A stretch of DNA of 64,000 nt from Marinobacterium aestuarii. Lineage in GTDB: Bacteria; Pseudomonadota; Gammaproteobacteria; Pseudomonadales; Balneatricaceae. The notes beneath the pieces were generated by a model, which did not search any database, was not told the origin of the DNA, and saw nothing but the letters and a program-made list of their open reading frames with translations. Shown here in pieces: positions 43,210-53,025 of the stretch. Both the position numbers and the translations under genes were made by a program. How positions within the stretch are numbered: position 1 is the stretch's first letter; every line of letters starts with the position of its first letter. The stretch lies in NCBI RefSeq assembly GCF_001651805.1, contig NZ_CP015839.1:2170001-2234000 (forward strand). The letters run 5' to 3'.

Positions 43210-44442
43210 ATGGTGGCGGTTCTATCCCTGTCCATGATGAAAATGGCTGCGCTGAAAACTGCAGTGAACCTTATGCCGGTGGGCTCTGTCCCGCTGCTGT
43301 TTGCGTCGGCCATCAGTAGTGTTGCGCTGCTGAGCCTGCCGGCGCAGGCCGAAAGTGGCACAGGCGCACGCCAGCAGGCGCTGGAAAGTCTTGGGCAGGC
43401 GCTGTTCTTCGATACCAGCCTGTCGAACAACCGCAGTCAGTCCTGCGCCAGTTGTCATGACCCGGCCCGGGGCTTTGCCGATCCTGGGGTCAACACCCAG
43501 GCCGGCGCTGTATCGCTGGGGGATGATGGTCATTCTCTGGGGGATCGCAATGCGCCCAGTGTCACCTATGCAGCCTTTACGCCTGAATTTCATCGCGACT
43601 CTGAAGGGCGCCTGGTTGGCGGCCAATTCTGGGACGGACGGGCATCTAGCCTGGAAGATCAGGCCAAGGGGCCGCCGCTGAACCCTATCGAGATGGGGTT
43701 GCCGGATGTGGCTAGTCTGCGTGCCCGGCTGCAGGAAAATCCGTTTTACGTCTCCCGCATCACTGAACTCTTCGGTGAGGCGGGTCTGGCAAGTGATGAA
43801 GCTGCGTTTGATGCCATGGCCAGCAGTATTGCTGCCTTTGAGCGCAGTGATGCCGTATCGCCGTTTGACTCCCGTTACGACCGCTACCTGCGCGGTGAAT
43901 ACCGCATGACGGAACAGGAAGAGCTGGGCCGCACTCTGTTCTTTTCCCAGCAGTTCACCAACTGCAATCAGTGCCATCAGCTGCGCCAGTCGGCCATTGC
44001 CGCGGATGAAACCTTCTCGAATTATCAGTACCACAACATAGGCGTACCGGTGAATACGGCGGTGCGGGCGGCCAGCGGTATGGCGCCCGATGCCCTGGAT
44101 GGGGGACTGCTGAACAACCCCCAGGTGAGCGAGGAACATGAACGCGGCAAATTCCGCACACCAGGGCTGCGCAACGTTGCGGTGACGGGGCCCTACATGC
44201 ATAACGGTGTCTTTGCCGAGCTGGAAACCGTGGTGCGGTTTTACAACAGTTACAACAGCAAGAGCGCTGCCAGCAAGATCAATCCGCAAACCGGGCAGTC
44301 CTGGGGCCAGCCCGAGGTGGCGCAGAACCTGTCGCTCACGGAGCTGGAGAGCGGCCCTGCGCTGGACAGCAAGCGTATTGCCGCCCTGGTGGCCTTCCTG
44401 AAGACCCTGACGGATAAAAGGTATGAGGCGTTGCTCGACTGA
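43210..44442 (+). CDS. Di-haem cytochrome c peroxidase (MauG/CcpA family)
   Basis: 410 residues from ATG 43210 (GAGG four bases upstream); in-frame ATGs at 43234-43243 would give a more ordinary signal peptide (cleavage near LSLPAQA). Two c-type haem motifs are present: CASCH at residues 79-83 and CNQCH at 252-256. Other family blocks are LGQALFFDTSLSNN, NAPSVTYAAF, FWDGRASSLEDQAKGP, NPIEMGLP and FRTPGLRNVAVTGPYMHNG. The enzyme is periplasmic, either reducing peroxide or doing MauG-type protein oxidation. It stands alone after the AraC gene. Confidence 0.88.
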   Translation: MVAVLSLSMMKMAALKTAVNLMPVGSVPLLFASAISSVALLSLPAQAESGTGARQQALESLGQALFFDTSLSNNRSQSCASCHDPARGFADPGVNTQAGAVSLGDDGHSLGDRNAPSVTYAAFTPEFHRDSEGRLVGGQFWDGRASSLEDQAKGPPLNPIEMGLPDVASLRARLQENPFYVSRITELFGEAGLASDEAAFDAMASSIAAFERSDAVSPFDSRYDRYLRGEYRMTEQEELGRTLFFSQQFTNCNQCHQLRQSAIAADETFSNYQYHNIGVPVNTAVRAASGMAPDALDGGLLNNPQVSEEHERGKFRTPGLRNVAVTGPYMHNGVFAELETVVRFYNSYNSKSAASKINPQTGQSWGQPEVAQNLSLTELESGPALDSKRIAALVAFLKTLTDKRYEALLD

Positions 44443-44761
44443 ACCCTGGGCGTCTGGCGAATAATGGCTGTGTCAGGTCGGCCGGCTTGCAAGGGTCGCG
44501 CAACTGCAGGCCGGCAGAGGCTGTATTGGCCTCCGGGTCCAGGAGTAAACGGTGCTATCCGATCCCAACTGGCGGGAGCCTGAAAGCTGGGCCAATATTT
44601 AGAGGTGCCCGACAGACAGGACATGGCCCGTCGTCCCCGAATGCATGTGCATTTTCATGGATGGAAATGACGGTGCACAGTATTCCGCACCCCGTCCAGC
44701 GCCCTATGTTCGCTCTGCATTGCCTGTCGGCAGCTGTCCGTACAGATCCGGAGACAGAACC
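44443..44761. other. Intergenic region after the di-haem peroxidase gene
   Basis: About 320 bp with no supported gene, clear terminator or operator; open frames here are shadows or the non-coding extension of the next gene. Confidence 0.45.
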
Positions 44762-45247
44762 ATGGCAGATGAACACAAAACCGCCTCCTGGTGGCAGACC
44801 CTTCCCGGTATCCTGACGGCCGCGGGTGGCCTGATTACGGCGGCCGCGACATTGATTGCTGTACTGAGTCAGACTGGCATCCTGGGCACGGCTACAACGC
44901 CGCCGACATCCACCCCCGCGGTCGAAAGCGCAATCAGCCCCCCGGCATCGGTGCCGCTCACCGAAGGCTGGAGCATCATCGGCAAGTCACGACAAGGCAA
45001 ATTCTTCGATCTCAAATTGATGGTCCACCGCGACAGTCCGGCCATTGGGCGCAGTTACGACGCGGTGGATGACTTTCGGCTGGTTCACAAGCGCCCGGTC
45101 AAGGGCGAGGATCAGGGGCAGGTAATCACTCTGGGCATGGTACACCGGGGCGATTCGGTGCAGGTGCTGGACCTCTATATCGAAACCCCCAGTACAGAGA
45201 TGGTGCCGGTATGGGCCAAATTGAGTGCTGTGCTGCACCCGCGCTAG
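44762..45247 (+). CDS. Membrane-anchored protein of unknown function
   Basis: 161 residues from ATG 44762, with GGAG upstream. A single N-terminal transmembrane segment (residues ~13-35, GILTAAGGLITAAATLIAVL) is followed by a Thr/Pro/Ser-rich linker and a C-terminal domain of about 100 residues with beta-strand character (WSIIGKSRQGKFFDLKLMV, GQVITLGMVHRGDSVQVLDLYIE). I do not recognise the family. It stands alone upstream of the catabolic island and has no visible partner. Confidence 0.65.
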   Translation: MADEHKTASWWQTLPGILTAAGGLITAAATLIAVLSQTGILGTATTPPTSTPAVESAISPPASVPLTEGWSIIGKSRQGKFFDLKLMVHRDSPAIGRSYDAVDDFRLVHKRPVKGEDQGQVITLGMVHRGDSVQVLDLYIETPSTEMVPVWAKLSAVLHPR

Positions 45248-45434
45248 GGTTTCATTACCAATAAGACAGTTGGGCGGCGTCGCCTGATTCGCGAGATCTT
45301 CCGTATAGCCATTTACCTCTGCGGCCATAACCTGCAGTCTTCTGTCAGTCCGCTTTATGCGCGGAGTACGGCCTTGATGCGGTTATAGCTCTGGCTCCCG
45401 TACACGTTAGCGCTGGTGTATATTTTTCACCAAA

Positions 45435-45448
45435 TTGGAACGTAATAA
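45435..45448. promoter_or_regulatory. LacI-type operator-like site A
   Basis: TTGGAACGTAATAA, an 11 of 14 match to the best site in the window (60474-60487). It lies about 170 bp upstream of sites B and C, a spacing that would allow DNA looping. Confidence 0.55.
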
Positions 45449-45605
45449 CTAATCCCCTGGTTCTCTGTATCATTTAGGGCTTAAGGGTGCAGCTTCAGGG
45501 GCGCCAGTGGGCTGATGCTTGTGGCTTGATTCGGGGCATTTCTGCTGTACGGCGTTGGATGATTGTGTCGAGGGGGTTGACGGCGAGGCATATTTTTGTG
45601 AATAA

Positions 45606-45633
45606 TTGGATCGTTCCAATAATAACGTTCCAA
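45606..45633. promoter_or_regulatory. Paired LacI-type operator-like sites B and C
   Basis: TTGGATCGTTCCAA (45606-45619, palindromic apart from one pair) and TAATAACGTTCCAA (45620-45633) abut, with centres 14 bp apart. They lie 40-67 bp before the first start codon of the island, where a repressor would block transcription. Same family as the sites flanking the LacI gene at 60.3-60.5 kb. Confidence 0.65.
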
Positions 45634-45672
45634 AAGCAGCTTAATAACAGCAGCGTCGACGGAGAAGCGAGC

Positions 45673-46683
45673 ATGAGCAAAGGTATCGGCTGGGGATTTA
45701 TCGGAGCGAGCACCATCGCACGGCAGTGGATGGTCAAGGCCGTGCGCGCTCAGGTCGGCCATGATGTGGTTGCGGTCATGAGCAGCAGTCTCGAGCGTGG
45801 CCGTGCCTATGCTGATGAACTGGGAATCCCTGAAGCCTACGACTCGGTGGATGCGCTGCTGGCGGATCCCGCTGTTGATGCGGTCTATATATCGACCACC
45901 AATGAATTGCACAAGGATCAGGTACTGGCGGCCGCGGCCGCCGGCAAGCACGTTCTGTGCGAAAAGCCCCTGGCGCTGACGCTGCAGGATGCCACCGAGA
46001 TGGTGGCGGCCTGTCGTACTGCCGGTGTCGTGATGGGCACCAATCACCATCTGCGCAATGCGGCGACCCATCAGGCGATCCGGGCCGAAATTGACTCCGG
46101 CGTGATTGGTGATGTGGTGGCGCTGCGCATTTTCCATGCCGTTGAGTTGCCGTCGAATCTGCAGACCTGGCGCATCAACAAGCCCCAGGCCGGCGGCGGC
46201 GTCATTCTGGATATAGTGGTGCACGACGCCGATACCGTGCGCTTTCTGCTCGGCGAGGATCCGCTGGATGTCATGGCCTGTGCTCAGCACGGTGGCATGG
46301 CGGCGAATGTGGAAGATGGCTCCATGGTTATCATGCGCATGCCGAGTGGTGCCCTAGTACAGACCCACGAGTCCTTTGTCGTACCTTTTGCCGGAACCGG
46401 CCTGGAAGTGCATGGCACCCAGGGCAGCATCTTTGCGCGGGACGTGATGACGCAGCGCCCGCTGGGCGAGGTGGAGCTTGTGACGGCCCAGGGGCGCCGC
46501 ACGCTCAGTATTGAGCACCACGACCTTTACGCCCATTCCCTGGCGCACTTTGCCCGCGCCATGCGGGAGGGGGGCGAGGCCGCCGTTAGCGGAGAAGATG
46601 GCGTCAAGTCGCTGGCGGTGGCGCTGGCGGTGGCCGAGTCGGCCAGTGAAGGGCGCCTTGTTCGGGTTCAGTACCCGGTTTGA
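45673..46683 (+). CDS. 1,5-anhydro-D-fructose reductase-like Gfo/Idh oxidoreductase
   Basis: 336 residues from ATG 45673, with GGAG upstream; the frame is open further but runs through the operators. Sequence blocks GFIGASTIARQWM, YISTTNELHKDQ, CEKPLALTLQDA, GTNHHLRNAATHQAIRAEI, AGGGVILDIVVHDADTVRFLL and EVHGTQGS follow rhizobial 1,5-anhydro-D-fructose reductase very closely. That enzyme reduces 1,5-anhydro-D-fructose to 1,5-anhydro-D-mannitol with NADPH. It is the first gene of the long rightward operon, 57 bp before the CoA-transferase. Its keto-sugar activity fits the GMC oxidases downstream. Confidence 0.8.
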   Translation: MSKGIGWGFIGASTIARQWMVKAVRAQVGHDVVAVMSSSLERGRAYADELGIPEAYDSVDALLADPAVDAVYISTTNELHKDQVLAAAAAGKHVLCEKPLALTLQDATEMVAACRTAGVVMGTNHHLRNAATHQAIRAEIDSGVIGDVVALRIFHAVELPSNLQTWRINKPQAGGGVILDIVVHDADTVRFLLGEDPLDVMACAQHGGMAANVEDGSMVIMRMPSGALVQTHESFVVPFAGTGLEVHGTQGSIFARDVMTQRPLGEVELVTAQGRRTLSIEHHDLYAHSLAHFARAMREGGEAAVSGEDGVKSLAVALAVAESASEGRLVRVQYPV

Positions 46684-46739
46684 GTCGTGCGGGCGCAGCA
46701 GCGCCGTTTATTTCAATCTATCAGTGTGAGAGTCCCGTT

Positions 46740-48323
46740 ATGTCTAAGGTGATTTCTTTTGAGCAGGCAGCGAAGTTCATCAAGGACGGTGACATCGTGA
46801 CAGTATCGTCTTCCAGCGGCCTGGGGTGCCCGGATCGAATGCTGCAGGCTATTGGTGAGCGCTTTGAGCGCGATGGCTCCCCGCTAGGTATCACTACGCT
46901 GCATCCCATCGCAGCCGGTGACATGTATGGCATCAAGGGTATCGACCATATCGCCAGAGAAGGGCTGCTGGCCAGAGTCATTGCCGGCTCCTATCCAAGC
47001 GGGCCGTCCAGCATGCCGATGCCAGAGGTGTGGAAGTTGATTTCCGACAACCGCATCCCGGCCTATAACGTGCCCAGCGGCATCTTGTTCGATATTCATC
47101 GTGAGGCCGCTGCGCATCGTCCGGGTGTACTGACCACAGTGGGGCTGGATACCTTTGCCGACCCTGCGCGCCAGGGCTGCGCGATGAACGGGCTGGCCGA
47201 GGCCGAGCCCATTGTGCACAAGCGTGAGTTCGAAGGTGTTGAGTATCTGTATTTCCCCGCCATCGTGCCCAATGTCGCCATAATTCGCGCCACGTCGTCC
47301 GATCAGAAGGGCAACCTGTCCTATGAGCACGAAGGTGCATACCTGGGTGGACTCGAGCAGGCGCTGTCGGTGCGCAACAACGGCGGCATTGTGATCGCCC
47401 AGGTGAAGCGGGTGGTACGTAACGGCAGTCTGCGCCCCTATCAAGTACATGTTCCGAATAACCTGGTGGACTATGTAGTGGTCGATCCCGATCAGATGCA
47501 GACCACCCAGACGCCCTATGATCCGGCGATCTGCGGCATGATTGCGCGGCCCGACGACAGCTTTGAAACGCCGGAGTTCTCGCCGGAAAAAATCATTGCA
47601 CGCCGCGTTTCCCAGGAGCTTAAGGCTGGCCAGGCTGTGAACCTGGGCTTTGGCATTTCCGCCAATGTGCCGCGTATTCTGCTGGAAGAGGGGCTGGGCG
47701 GTGAAGTGACCTGGGTGGTAGAGCAGGGGCCCGTCGGCGGGGTGCCGCTGCTGGGCTTTGAGTTTGGCTGCGCGGCCAATGCCGACAGCATTCTGCCCAG
47801 TCCACAGCAGTTTACCTACTTCCAGGGAGGCGGTTTCGATCAGAGTTTCCTGTCCTTTCTTGAGATAGACCGGGCCGGCAACGTCAACGTGTCCAAGCTC
47901 GGCAAGAAGCCTTACCTGACCGCAGGCTGTGGCGGTTTTGTCGATATCACCGCCCATGCCCGCAAGATCGTCTTCAGCGGCTTCTTTACCGCCGGCGCCA
48001 AGTACCGGCTGGAAAATGCTCGTATTGAAGTGGTTGCAGAGGGGCGCTTCCAGAAGTTGGTGGAAGACGTGGAGCATGTCACCTTTTCCGGTTCCATGGG
48101 CGTCAAACGTGGGCAGGAGGTGCTCTATGTCACCGAGCGTTGCGTGATGCAGCTGACACCCGAGGGGCTGGAGGTGATCGAGGTTGCGCCAGGTATCGAC
48201 CTGGAACGGGATGTACTGGCTCAGGCGGCCTTCCCGCTGCGGGTGTCGGCGCAACTGAAAACCATGGATGCGGCGCTGTTTTCGCCGCAACCCTTCGGTC
48301 TGGAACTGGAGGCAAAGGCATGA
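46740..48323 (+). CDS. Fused-subunit acyl-CoA:carboxylate CoA-transferase
   Basis: 527 residues from ATG 46740; alpha and beta halves are in one chain, as in YdiF and propionate CoA-transferase. The N-terminal half has VISFEQAAKFIKDGDIVTVSS and GIDHIAREGLL; the second half carries the catalytic glutamate (E328 in VEQGPVGG) and GGGFDQSFLSFLEID, GCGGFVDITAHARKIVFSG. It moves CoA between an acyl-CoA and a carboxylic acid through a glutamyl-CoA intermediate. The stop overlaps the start of the crotonase gene (ATGA). It probably activates an acid made by the neighbouring aldehyde dehydrogenase. Confidence 0.88.
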   Translation: MSKVISFEQAAKFIKDGDIVTVSSSSGLGCPDRMLQAIGERFERDGSPLGITTLHPIAAGDMYGIKGIDHIAREGLLARVIAGSYPSGPSSMPMPEVWKLISDNRIPAYNVPSGILFDIHREAAAHRPGVLTTVGLDTFADPARQGCAMNGLAEAEPIVHKREFEGVEYLYFPAIVPNVAIIRATSSDQKGNLSYEHEGAYLGGLEQALSVRNNGGIVIAQVKRVVRNGSLRPYQVHVPNNLVDYVVVDPDQMQTTQTPYDPAICGMIARPDDSFETPEFSPEKIIARRVSQELKAGQAVNLGFGISANVPRILLEEGLGGEVTWVVEQGPVGGVPLLGFEFGCAANADSILPSPQQFTYFQGGGFDQSFLSFLEIDRAGNVNVSKLGKKPYLTAGCGGFVDITAHARKIVFSGFFTAGAKYRLENARIEVVAEGRFQKLVEDVEHVTFSGSMGVKRGQEVLYVTERCVMQLTPEGLEVIEVAPGIDLERDVLAQAAFPLRVSAQLKTMDAALFSPQPFGLELEAKA

Positions 48324-49099
48324 GCAACGAACAGGTGAGACTGATTCAGCAGGGCCATGTGGCGGAGATACTGATCGAGCGTCCGGAAAAGCTGAACGCG
48401 CTGACGGTGTCTATGCTTGAGGCGCTGTACAGCATCGTGCTCAAGCTCGACGAAGATCCGTCAATCCGGGTCGTGATTCTGCGCACCGCCGGTGAGCGGG
48501 CCTTCTGTGTCGGCGCCGATATCAATGCCTGGGGCGAATACGCGCCGCTGGATATGTGGCGCAGCTGGATCAAGCGCGGTCACCGTGTATTTGATGCCCT
48601 GGCCGGGCTGCGCCAGCCGGTGATCGCGGTGATTCAGGGGCCGGCCCTAGGGGGCGGCTTTGAGCTGGCGCTCGCGGCAGACCTGCGGGTCGCCGATGAA
48701 AAGGCCTGTTTCGGTTTGCCGGAAGCCGCGATTGCGACCTGTCCCGGCTGGTCGGGCTCGCAGCGTCTGGCAAAACTGATCAACCCCAGCCTGATCAAGG
48801 AGCTGATATTTACCGGCCGCAGGCTGGACGCTCAGCGCGCGCTATCCCTGGGACTGGTCAACGAAGTGGCCGAGCAGGGCACGACACTGGCGCGGGCGCG
48901 GGCGCTTGCCGCCGAGATCTGCGTCCGGGCGCCGGTGTCGGTGCAACTGGGCAAGCAGATGGTCGATGCCGGTGCCGGTGACAATGCCGCCATGATCATC
49001 GAGGCGATGGCCGGTGGTCTGGCTGCCCTGACCCAAGACGCCAGAGAGGGCGTATCGGCCTTTCGCGAACGGCGCCAACCCGAATTCAAAGGAGAATAA
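48320..49099 (+). CDS. Enoyl-CoA hydratase/isomerase (crotonase) family protein
   Basis: 259 residues. The crotonase oxyanion-hole segments are present (GERAFCVGADINAWGEY and GPALGGGFELALAADLRVA), as is FGLPEAAIATCPGWSGSQRLAKLI. The usual catalytic glutamate of hydratases is not obvious in the PEAAIATCPGWSG region (many hydratases have PEVxLGxxPGxGGTQ), so the reaction may be hydration, isomerisation or hydrolysis of an acyl-CoA. It is translationally coupled to the CoA-transferase. Confidence 0.85.
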   Translation: MSNEQVRLIQQGHVAEILIERPEKLNALTVSMLEALYSIVLKLDEDPSIRVVILRTAGERAFCVGADINAWGEYAPLDMWRSWIKRGHRVFDALAGLRQPVIAVIQGPALGGGFELALAADLRVADEKACFGLPEAAIATCPGWSGSQRLAKLINPSLIKELIFTGRRLDAQRALSLGLVNEVAEQGTTLARARALAAEICVRAPVSVQLGKQMVDAGAGDNAAMIIEAMAGGLAALTQDAREGVSAFRERRQPEFKGE

Positions 49100-49104
49100 A
49101 AAGT

Positions 49105-50646
49105 ATGGCAAACGAGACAGATTCTACGAGCAGCGTAACCTGGGCCCAGGGGCCCCGCGTGGCAGAGGTTCCCAGTGAACCATTCCGAGGTCAGTTGTTC
49201 ATCAATGGCCAGTGGCGTGAGGCCAGCGGTGGCGAACGCCTGACACGCACTAGCCCGGCGTATGGTGTGGTGGTAGGTGACTATGCCCGCGCCACGGCAG
49301 CGGATACCGAGGAGGCTATCGGGGTTGCCCGTGTCGCCTTCGATCAGGGTGAATGGCCGCGTATGAGCGGTGCCCAGCGTGCGGCGGTGCTGAACCGGGT
49401 TGCCGATCTGGTAATGGCGCGGCAGGAAGAGTTTGCCCTACTGGAACTATTTGAGTCCGGCAAGCCGATCTCGCAGGCCCGTGATGAGATCCAGTGGGCG
49501 GCAGAGCTTTGGCGCTATGCCGCCGTCTGTGCCCGTGGTTTGCATGGCGACAGTTACAACACTCTGGGCGAGGATATGCTGGCGTTGGTGCTGCGTGAGC
49601 CTATTGGAGTGGTGAGTATCATCACGCCCTGGAACTTTCCATTCCTGATCGTCAGCCAGAAGCTTCCTTTCGCGCTGGCCGCCGGTTGTACCGCGGTCGT
49701 GAAACCCAGCGAGCTGACCTCCGGCACCACGGTGCTGCTCGGGGAAGTACTAAAGGAAGCCGGCTTGCCCGATGGTGCGGCCAATATCCTGGTGGGTACA
49801 GGGCCTGAAGTCGGTGCCGTGATGTGCGGGCACAAGGATGTGGACATGGTGTCCTTTACCGGTTCCACCGGTGTTGGCAAAGCCCTGAGCGCGACGGCAG
49901 CCCAGACACTGAAAAAGGTCTCGCTGGAACTTGGAGGCAAGAATCCGCAGATCATCTTCCCGGATTGTGATTGGGACGCCGCCGTGGATGCGGTGGTGTT
50001 TGGCACTTACTTTAATGCCGGTGAGTGTTGTAACAGTGGCTCTCGTATCCTGGTACATGAATCCATCGCCGCCGATTTCGAACAGGCAGTGATCGAACGG
50101 GCACGCAAGGTACCAGTTGGTGATCCTCTGTGCGAACAGACCAAGGTCGGTGCCATTATCTCCGATGGTCACCTCGCCACGATTCAGGGCTATGTCCAGG
50201 GGGCGCTGGATGCCGGTGCCCGGGTGTCCCTCGGTGGTCAGGCACTGGATGTGCAGGGGCTTTACATGGCACCGACCATATTGTCCGGCGTATCGCCGGA
50301 GATGGCGGTGGCGCGGGAGGAGGTATTTGGCCCGGTGCTTTCGGTGCTGACCTTTGGTGACCTGGAGGAGGCGATCAGCATAGCCAATGACACCCTTTAT
50401 GGTCTTTCGGCGGGTGTATGGAGCGCCAATATTGAGAACTGTCTAGCCATTGGCCGCCGGGTCAAGGCCGGTACCGTATGGCTCAATACCTGGATGAGCG
50501 GCTATCCCGAGCTGCCCTTTGGAGGCTACCGCGAAAGTGGACAGGGGCGTGAACTGGGGCGCTTTGGAATTGAAGAGTTTACCGAGCTGAAGACCATTCA
50601 GATGCATATGGGCCCGCGTACCGGGTGGTGGCTGCCCAAGGGCTAA
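49105..50646 (+). CDS. NAD(P)-dependent aldehyde dehydrogenase
   Basis: 513 residues from ATG 49105, with GGAG upstream, five bases after the crotonase stop. Hallmarks: [32 protein letters not shown], catalytic glutamate in LELGGKNPQ and catalytic cysteine 309 (second cysteine of [11 protein letters not shown]), [25 protein letters not shown]. It oxidises an aldehyde to an acid. Together with the CoA-transferase and crotonase it suggests aldehyde to acid to acyl-CoA processing. The substrate is unknown. Confidence 0.87.
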   Translation: MANETDSTSSVTWAQGPRVAEVPSEPFRGQLFINGQWREASGGERLTRTSPAYGVVVGDYARATAADTEEAIGVARVAFDQGEWPRMSGAQRAAVLNRVADLVMARQEEFALLELFESGKPISQARDEIQWAAELWRYAAVCARGLHGDSYNTLGEDMLALVLREPIGVVSIITPWNFPFLIVSQKLPFALAAGCTAVVKPSELTSGTTVLLGEVLKEAGLPDGAANILVGTGPEVGAVMCGHKDVDMVSFTGSTGVGKALSATAAQTLKKVSLELGGKNPQIIFPDCDWDAAVDAVVFGTYFNAGECCNSGSRILVHESIAADFEQAVIERARKVPVGDPLCEQTKVGAIISDGHLATIQGYVQGALDAGARVSLGGQALDVQGLYMAPTILSGVSPEMAVAREEVFGPVLSVLTFGDLEEAISIANDTLYGLSAGVWSANIENCLAIGRRVKAGTVWLNTWMSGYPELPFGGYRESGQGRELGRFGIEEFTELKTIQMHMGPRTGWWLPKG

Positions 50647-50738
50647 GAGTATTTCCGTGTGCAGCGGCATTGCTGTTGCGCACATACCAAGTGACAGGGT
50701 GGATCAGCATGATCTTCCGGTCGAACGAGGAGTTTGAG

Positions 50739-52004
50739 ATGACTGCAACAATAACTATTAAAAAACTCGTGGGTATTATGGCGCTGGGATCGGCGCTGGG
50801 CCTAGGGTCTGTCGCAGGACAGGCTGGCGAAGTGGAAGTGCTGCACTGGTGGACGTCGGGCGGTGAAGCCAAGGCGCTCGGTGAGCTTAAAAGTACGCTG
50901 GAATCCCAAGGCGTGAGCTGGAAAGACATGCCGGTCGCCGGTGGCGGTGGCAGCAGTGCCATGACGGTGTTGCGTTCGCGTGTGATGTCGGGCCAGGCAC
51001 CGACGGCCGTACAGATGATGGGGTTTGATATTCTCGACTGGGGTCAGGAGGGTGTGGTGGCCAATCTCAATGGTGTCGCGGCCGAGGAAGGCTGGGATGC
51101 GGTTGTACCGGCAGCACTGCAGAAGTTTGCCAAGTACGATGGTCAGTGGATTGCGGCGCCGGTCAATATCCACTCCACCAACTGGGTCTGGGGTAACAAG
51201 GCGTTGCTGTCCAAGCTTAATATCGCTGTGCCCGAAAGTTGGAACGATTTTATTGAGGCGATGGAGAAGGTCAAGGCAGCCGGATTTGTTGCTCTCGCTC
51301 ATGGTGGTCAGGCCTGGCAGGACGCAACGGTGTTTGATGGGGTGGTGATGGCCACGGGTGGTGTGGATTTTTACCGCAAGGCCCTGATCGAGCTGGATCA
51401 GGAGGCCCTGACCTCTGACACCATGAGGCAGGTATTTGATCGCATGCGACAGCTGCGCGGTCTGGTGGATGATAACTTCCCGGGGCGTGATTGGAACCTG
51501 GCTTCGGCCATGGTGATAAACGGTGATGCAGCCTTCCAGATGATGGGGGACTGGGCCAAGGGTGAGTTCCTTAACGCTGGCAAGGTTCCGGGTACAGACT
51601 TTGTCTGCTTTCGTACCCCCGGCAGTCAGGGTGCGGTGGTGTTCAATACCGATCAGTTCGCCATGTTCGAGGTGGACGCCGAGCGTCAGGATGCTCAGCT
51701 GAAGATGGCCAGTGCGGTTCTCTCACCTGAGTTCCAGGTTGCGTTCAATACGGTCAAGGGATCGGTGCCGGTACGAACCGATATCTCTGACGAGGCGTTT
51801 GATGCCTGCGGCAAGAAAGCCATGGCGGATCTGCGTGAGGCGGTAACCAAGGACACACTGGTGGGCAGCATGGCTCACGGTCATGCGGCTCCTGCTGCGG
51901 TCAAGAGTGCGCTCTACGACGTGGTAACTGCCCACTTTAACGGCACCATGTCCTCGGATGAGGCCGTCACACAGCTGGCAGCTTCCATCCAGAACGCTTT
52001 CTGA
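50739..52004 (+). CDS. Sugar ABC transporter substrate-binding protein (GtsA-like)
   Basis: 421 residues from ATG 50739, with GAGGAG seven bases upstream. A signal peptide (residues ~1-27, ending AGQA) leads into [55 protein letters not shown] and [12 protein letters not shown]. These track the Pseudomonas glucose/mannose-binding protein GtsA. It captures a sugar in the periplasm for the permeases encoded next. The first of four transporter genes, separated from the permease by 88 bp holding a stem-loop. Confidence 0.87.
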   Translation: MTATITIKKLVGIMALGSALGLGSVAGQAGEVEVLHWWTSGGEAKALGELKSTLESQGVSWKDMPVAGGGGSSAMTVLRSRVMSGQAPTAVQMMGFDILDWGQEGVVANLNGVAAEEGWDAVVPAALQKFAKYDGQWIAAPVNIHSTNWVWGNKALLSKLNIAVPESWNDFIEAMEKVKAAGFVALAHGGQAWQDATVFDGVVMATGGVDFYRKALIELDQEALTSDTMRQVFDRMRQLRGLVDDNFPGRDWNLASAMVINGDAAFQMMGDWAKGEFLNAGKVPGTDFVCFRTPGSQGAVVFNTDQFAMFEVDAERQDAQLKMASAVLSPEFQVAFNTVKGSVPVRTDISDEAFDACGKKAMADLREAVTKDTLVGSMAHGHAAPAAVKSALYDVVTAHFNGTMSSDEAVTQLAASIQNAF

Positions 52005-52017
52005 TAGTCGTTACAAG

Positions 52018-52063
52018 GCGCTCGCGCCGTGCGGACCAGGCTCTAATCTGGCAGTGCGAGCGC
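52018..52063 (+). other. Intercistronic stem-loop between binding-protein and permease genes
   Basis: Outer arms GCGCTCGC and GCGAGCGC enclose an inner hairpin CCAG...CTGG. No thymine run follows. Such hairpins after binding-protein genes commonly protect the upstream message and lower expression of the permeases; here that is inferred from position and structure. Confidence 0.65.
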
Positions 52064-52092
52064 GACCTCTACTATAAAAGCAGGAAAGTGTT

Positions 52093-53025
52093 ATGAAACA
52101 ACTTGTCGATCAGGCGCCGGCAGTGAGCCGCGCGGACAAAGGTTCCGACAGGGCTATTGGCTGGTTGCAGGAGCAGCTGCCCAAGCTCGTGCTGGCGCCG
52201 TCTTTTGCTGTGATTGTGCTGTTCGTTTACGGCTTTATTCTGTGGACGGTTTATTTGTCTTTTAGTGCCTCACGTATGCTGCCCAACTATTCCTGGGCGG
52301 GTTTGACGCAGTGGGACCGCCTTTGGAACACACTAACCTGGCAGATTGCGCTAGATAACCTGGCGGTCTTTAGTGTGCTCTACATCGTGCTTTGTCTTGT
52401 TATCGGGCTGACACTGGCGATCCTGCTGGATCAGAAAATACGTGTCGAGGGTGGTTTGCGTACCCTCTATCTGTATCCGATGGCATTGAGCTTTATCGTC
52501 ACTGGTACCGCCTGGAAGTGGTTCCTTAACCCCGGGCTGGGCTTGGAACGTTCCATGCGTGAGTGGGGCTTTGACGACTTTACTTTCGACTGGCTGATTA
52601 ACCCGGACATGGCGATCTACACCGTGGTAATTGCCGGGGTCTGGCAGGCGTCGGGGTTTGTGATGGCCATGTTCCTGGCGGGCCTGCGAGGTATTGATAA
52701 TGAGATTCTGAAAGCGGCCCAGATCGATGGTGCACCGGCCTGGAAGATCTATACCCGCATTATCATTCCGCAGCTCGGCCCGGTATTCATGAGTGCGTTC
52801 GTGGTACTGCTGCATCTGGCCATCAAGAGTTTCGATCTCGTTATCGCCCTGACCGGCGGCGGGCCAGGGAATGCGACCGAGTTGCCGGCAACCTTTATGT
52901 ACTCCTACTCCTTTACCCGCAACCAGATCGGTGTTGGTGCCGCGAGTGCCGTGTTCATGCTGATGACCATCGCCGCGATCATCGTGCCCTATCTTTACTC
53001 GGAACTTAAAGGAGGCCGCAAATGA
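52093..53025 (+). CDS. Sugar ABC transporter permease (MalF/GtsB type)
   Basis: 310 residues with six or so membrane helices (first at ~32-58). The binding-protein-dependent permease motif EAA-x3-G is recognisable as EILKAAQIDGAPAWKIYTRIIIPQLGP. Inner-membrane half of the sugar channel. Overlaps the next permease gene by four bases (ATGA). Confidence 0.9.
   Translation: MKQLVDQAPAVSRADKGSDRAIGWLQEQLPKLVLAPSFAVIVLFVYGFILWTVYLSFSASRMLPNYSWAGLTQWDRLWNTLTWQIALDNLAVFSVLYIVLCLVIGLTLAILLDQKIRVEGGLRTLYLYPMALSFIVTGTAWKWFLNPGLGLERSMREWGFDDFTFDWLINPDMAIYTVVIAGVWQASGFVMAMFLAGLRGIDNEILKAAQIDGAPAWKIYTRIIIPQLGPVFMSAFVVLLHLAIKSFDLVIALTGGGPGNATELPATFMYSYSFTRNQIGVGAASAVFMLMTIAAIIVPYLYSELKGGRK

Larger units (their letters stand above)
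45248..45672. other. Control region of the catabolic island
   Basis: 425 bp without a gene. It contains three LacI-type operator-like sites (listed separately) and should hold the promoter of the operon starting at 45673. Confidence 0.65.

Noticed and set aside
45391-45416. Possible fifth copy of the stress dyad (GTTAGCG core)
   Set aside because: Only about 9 of 16 core positions match and the symmetric half is missing.
46884-48290. Leftward 468-codon frame opposite the CoA-transferase gene
   Set aside because: Antisense shadow of a gene with full-length family similarity and operon coupling.
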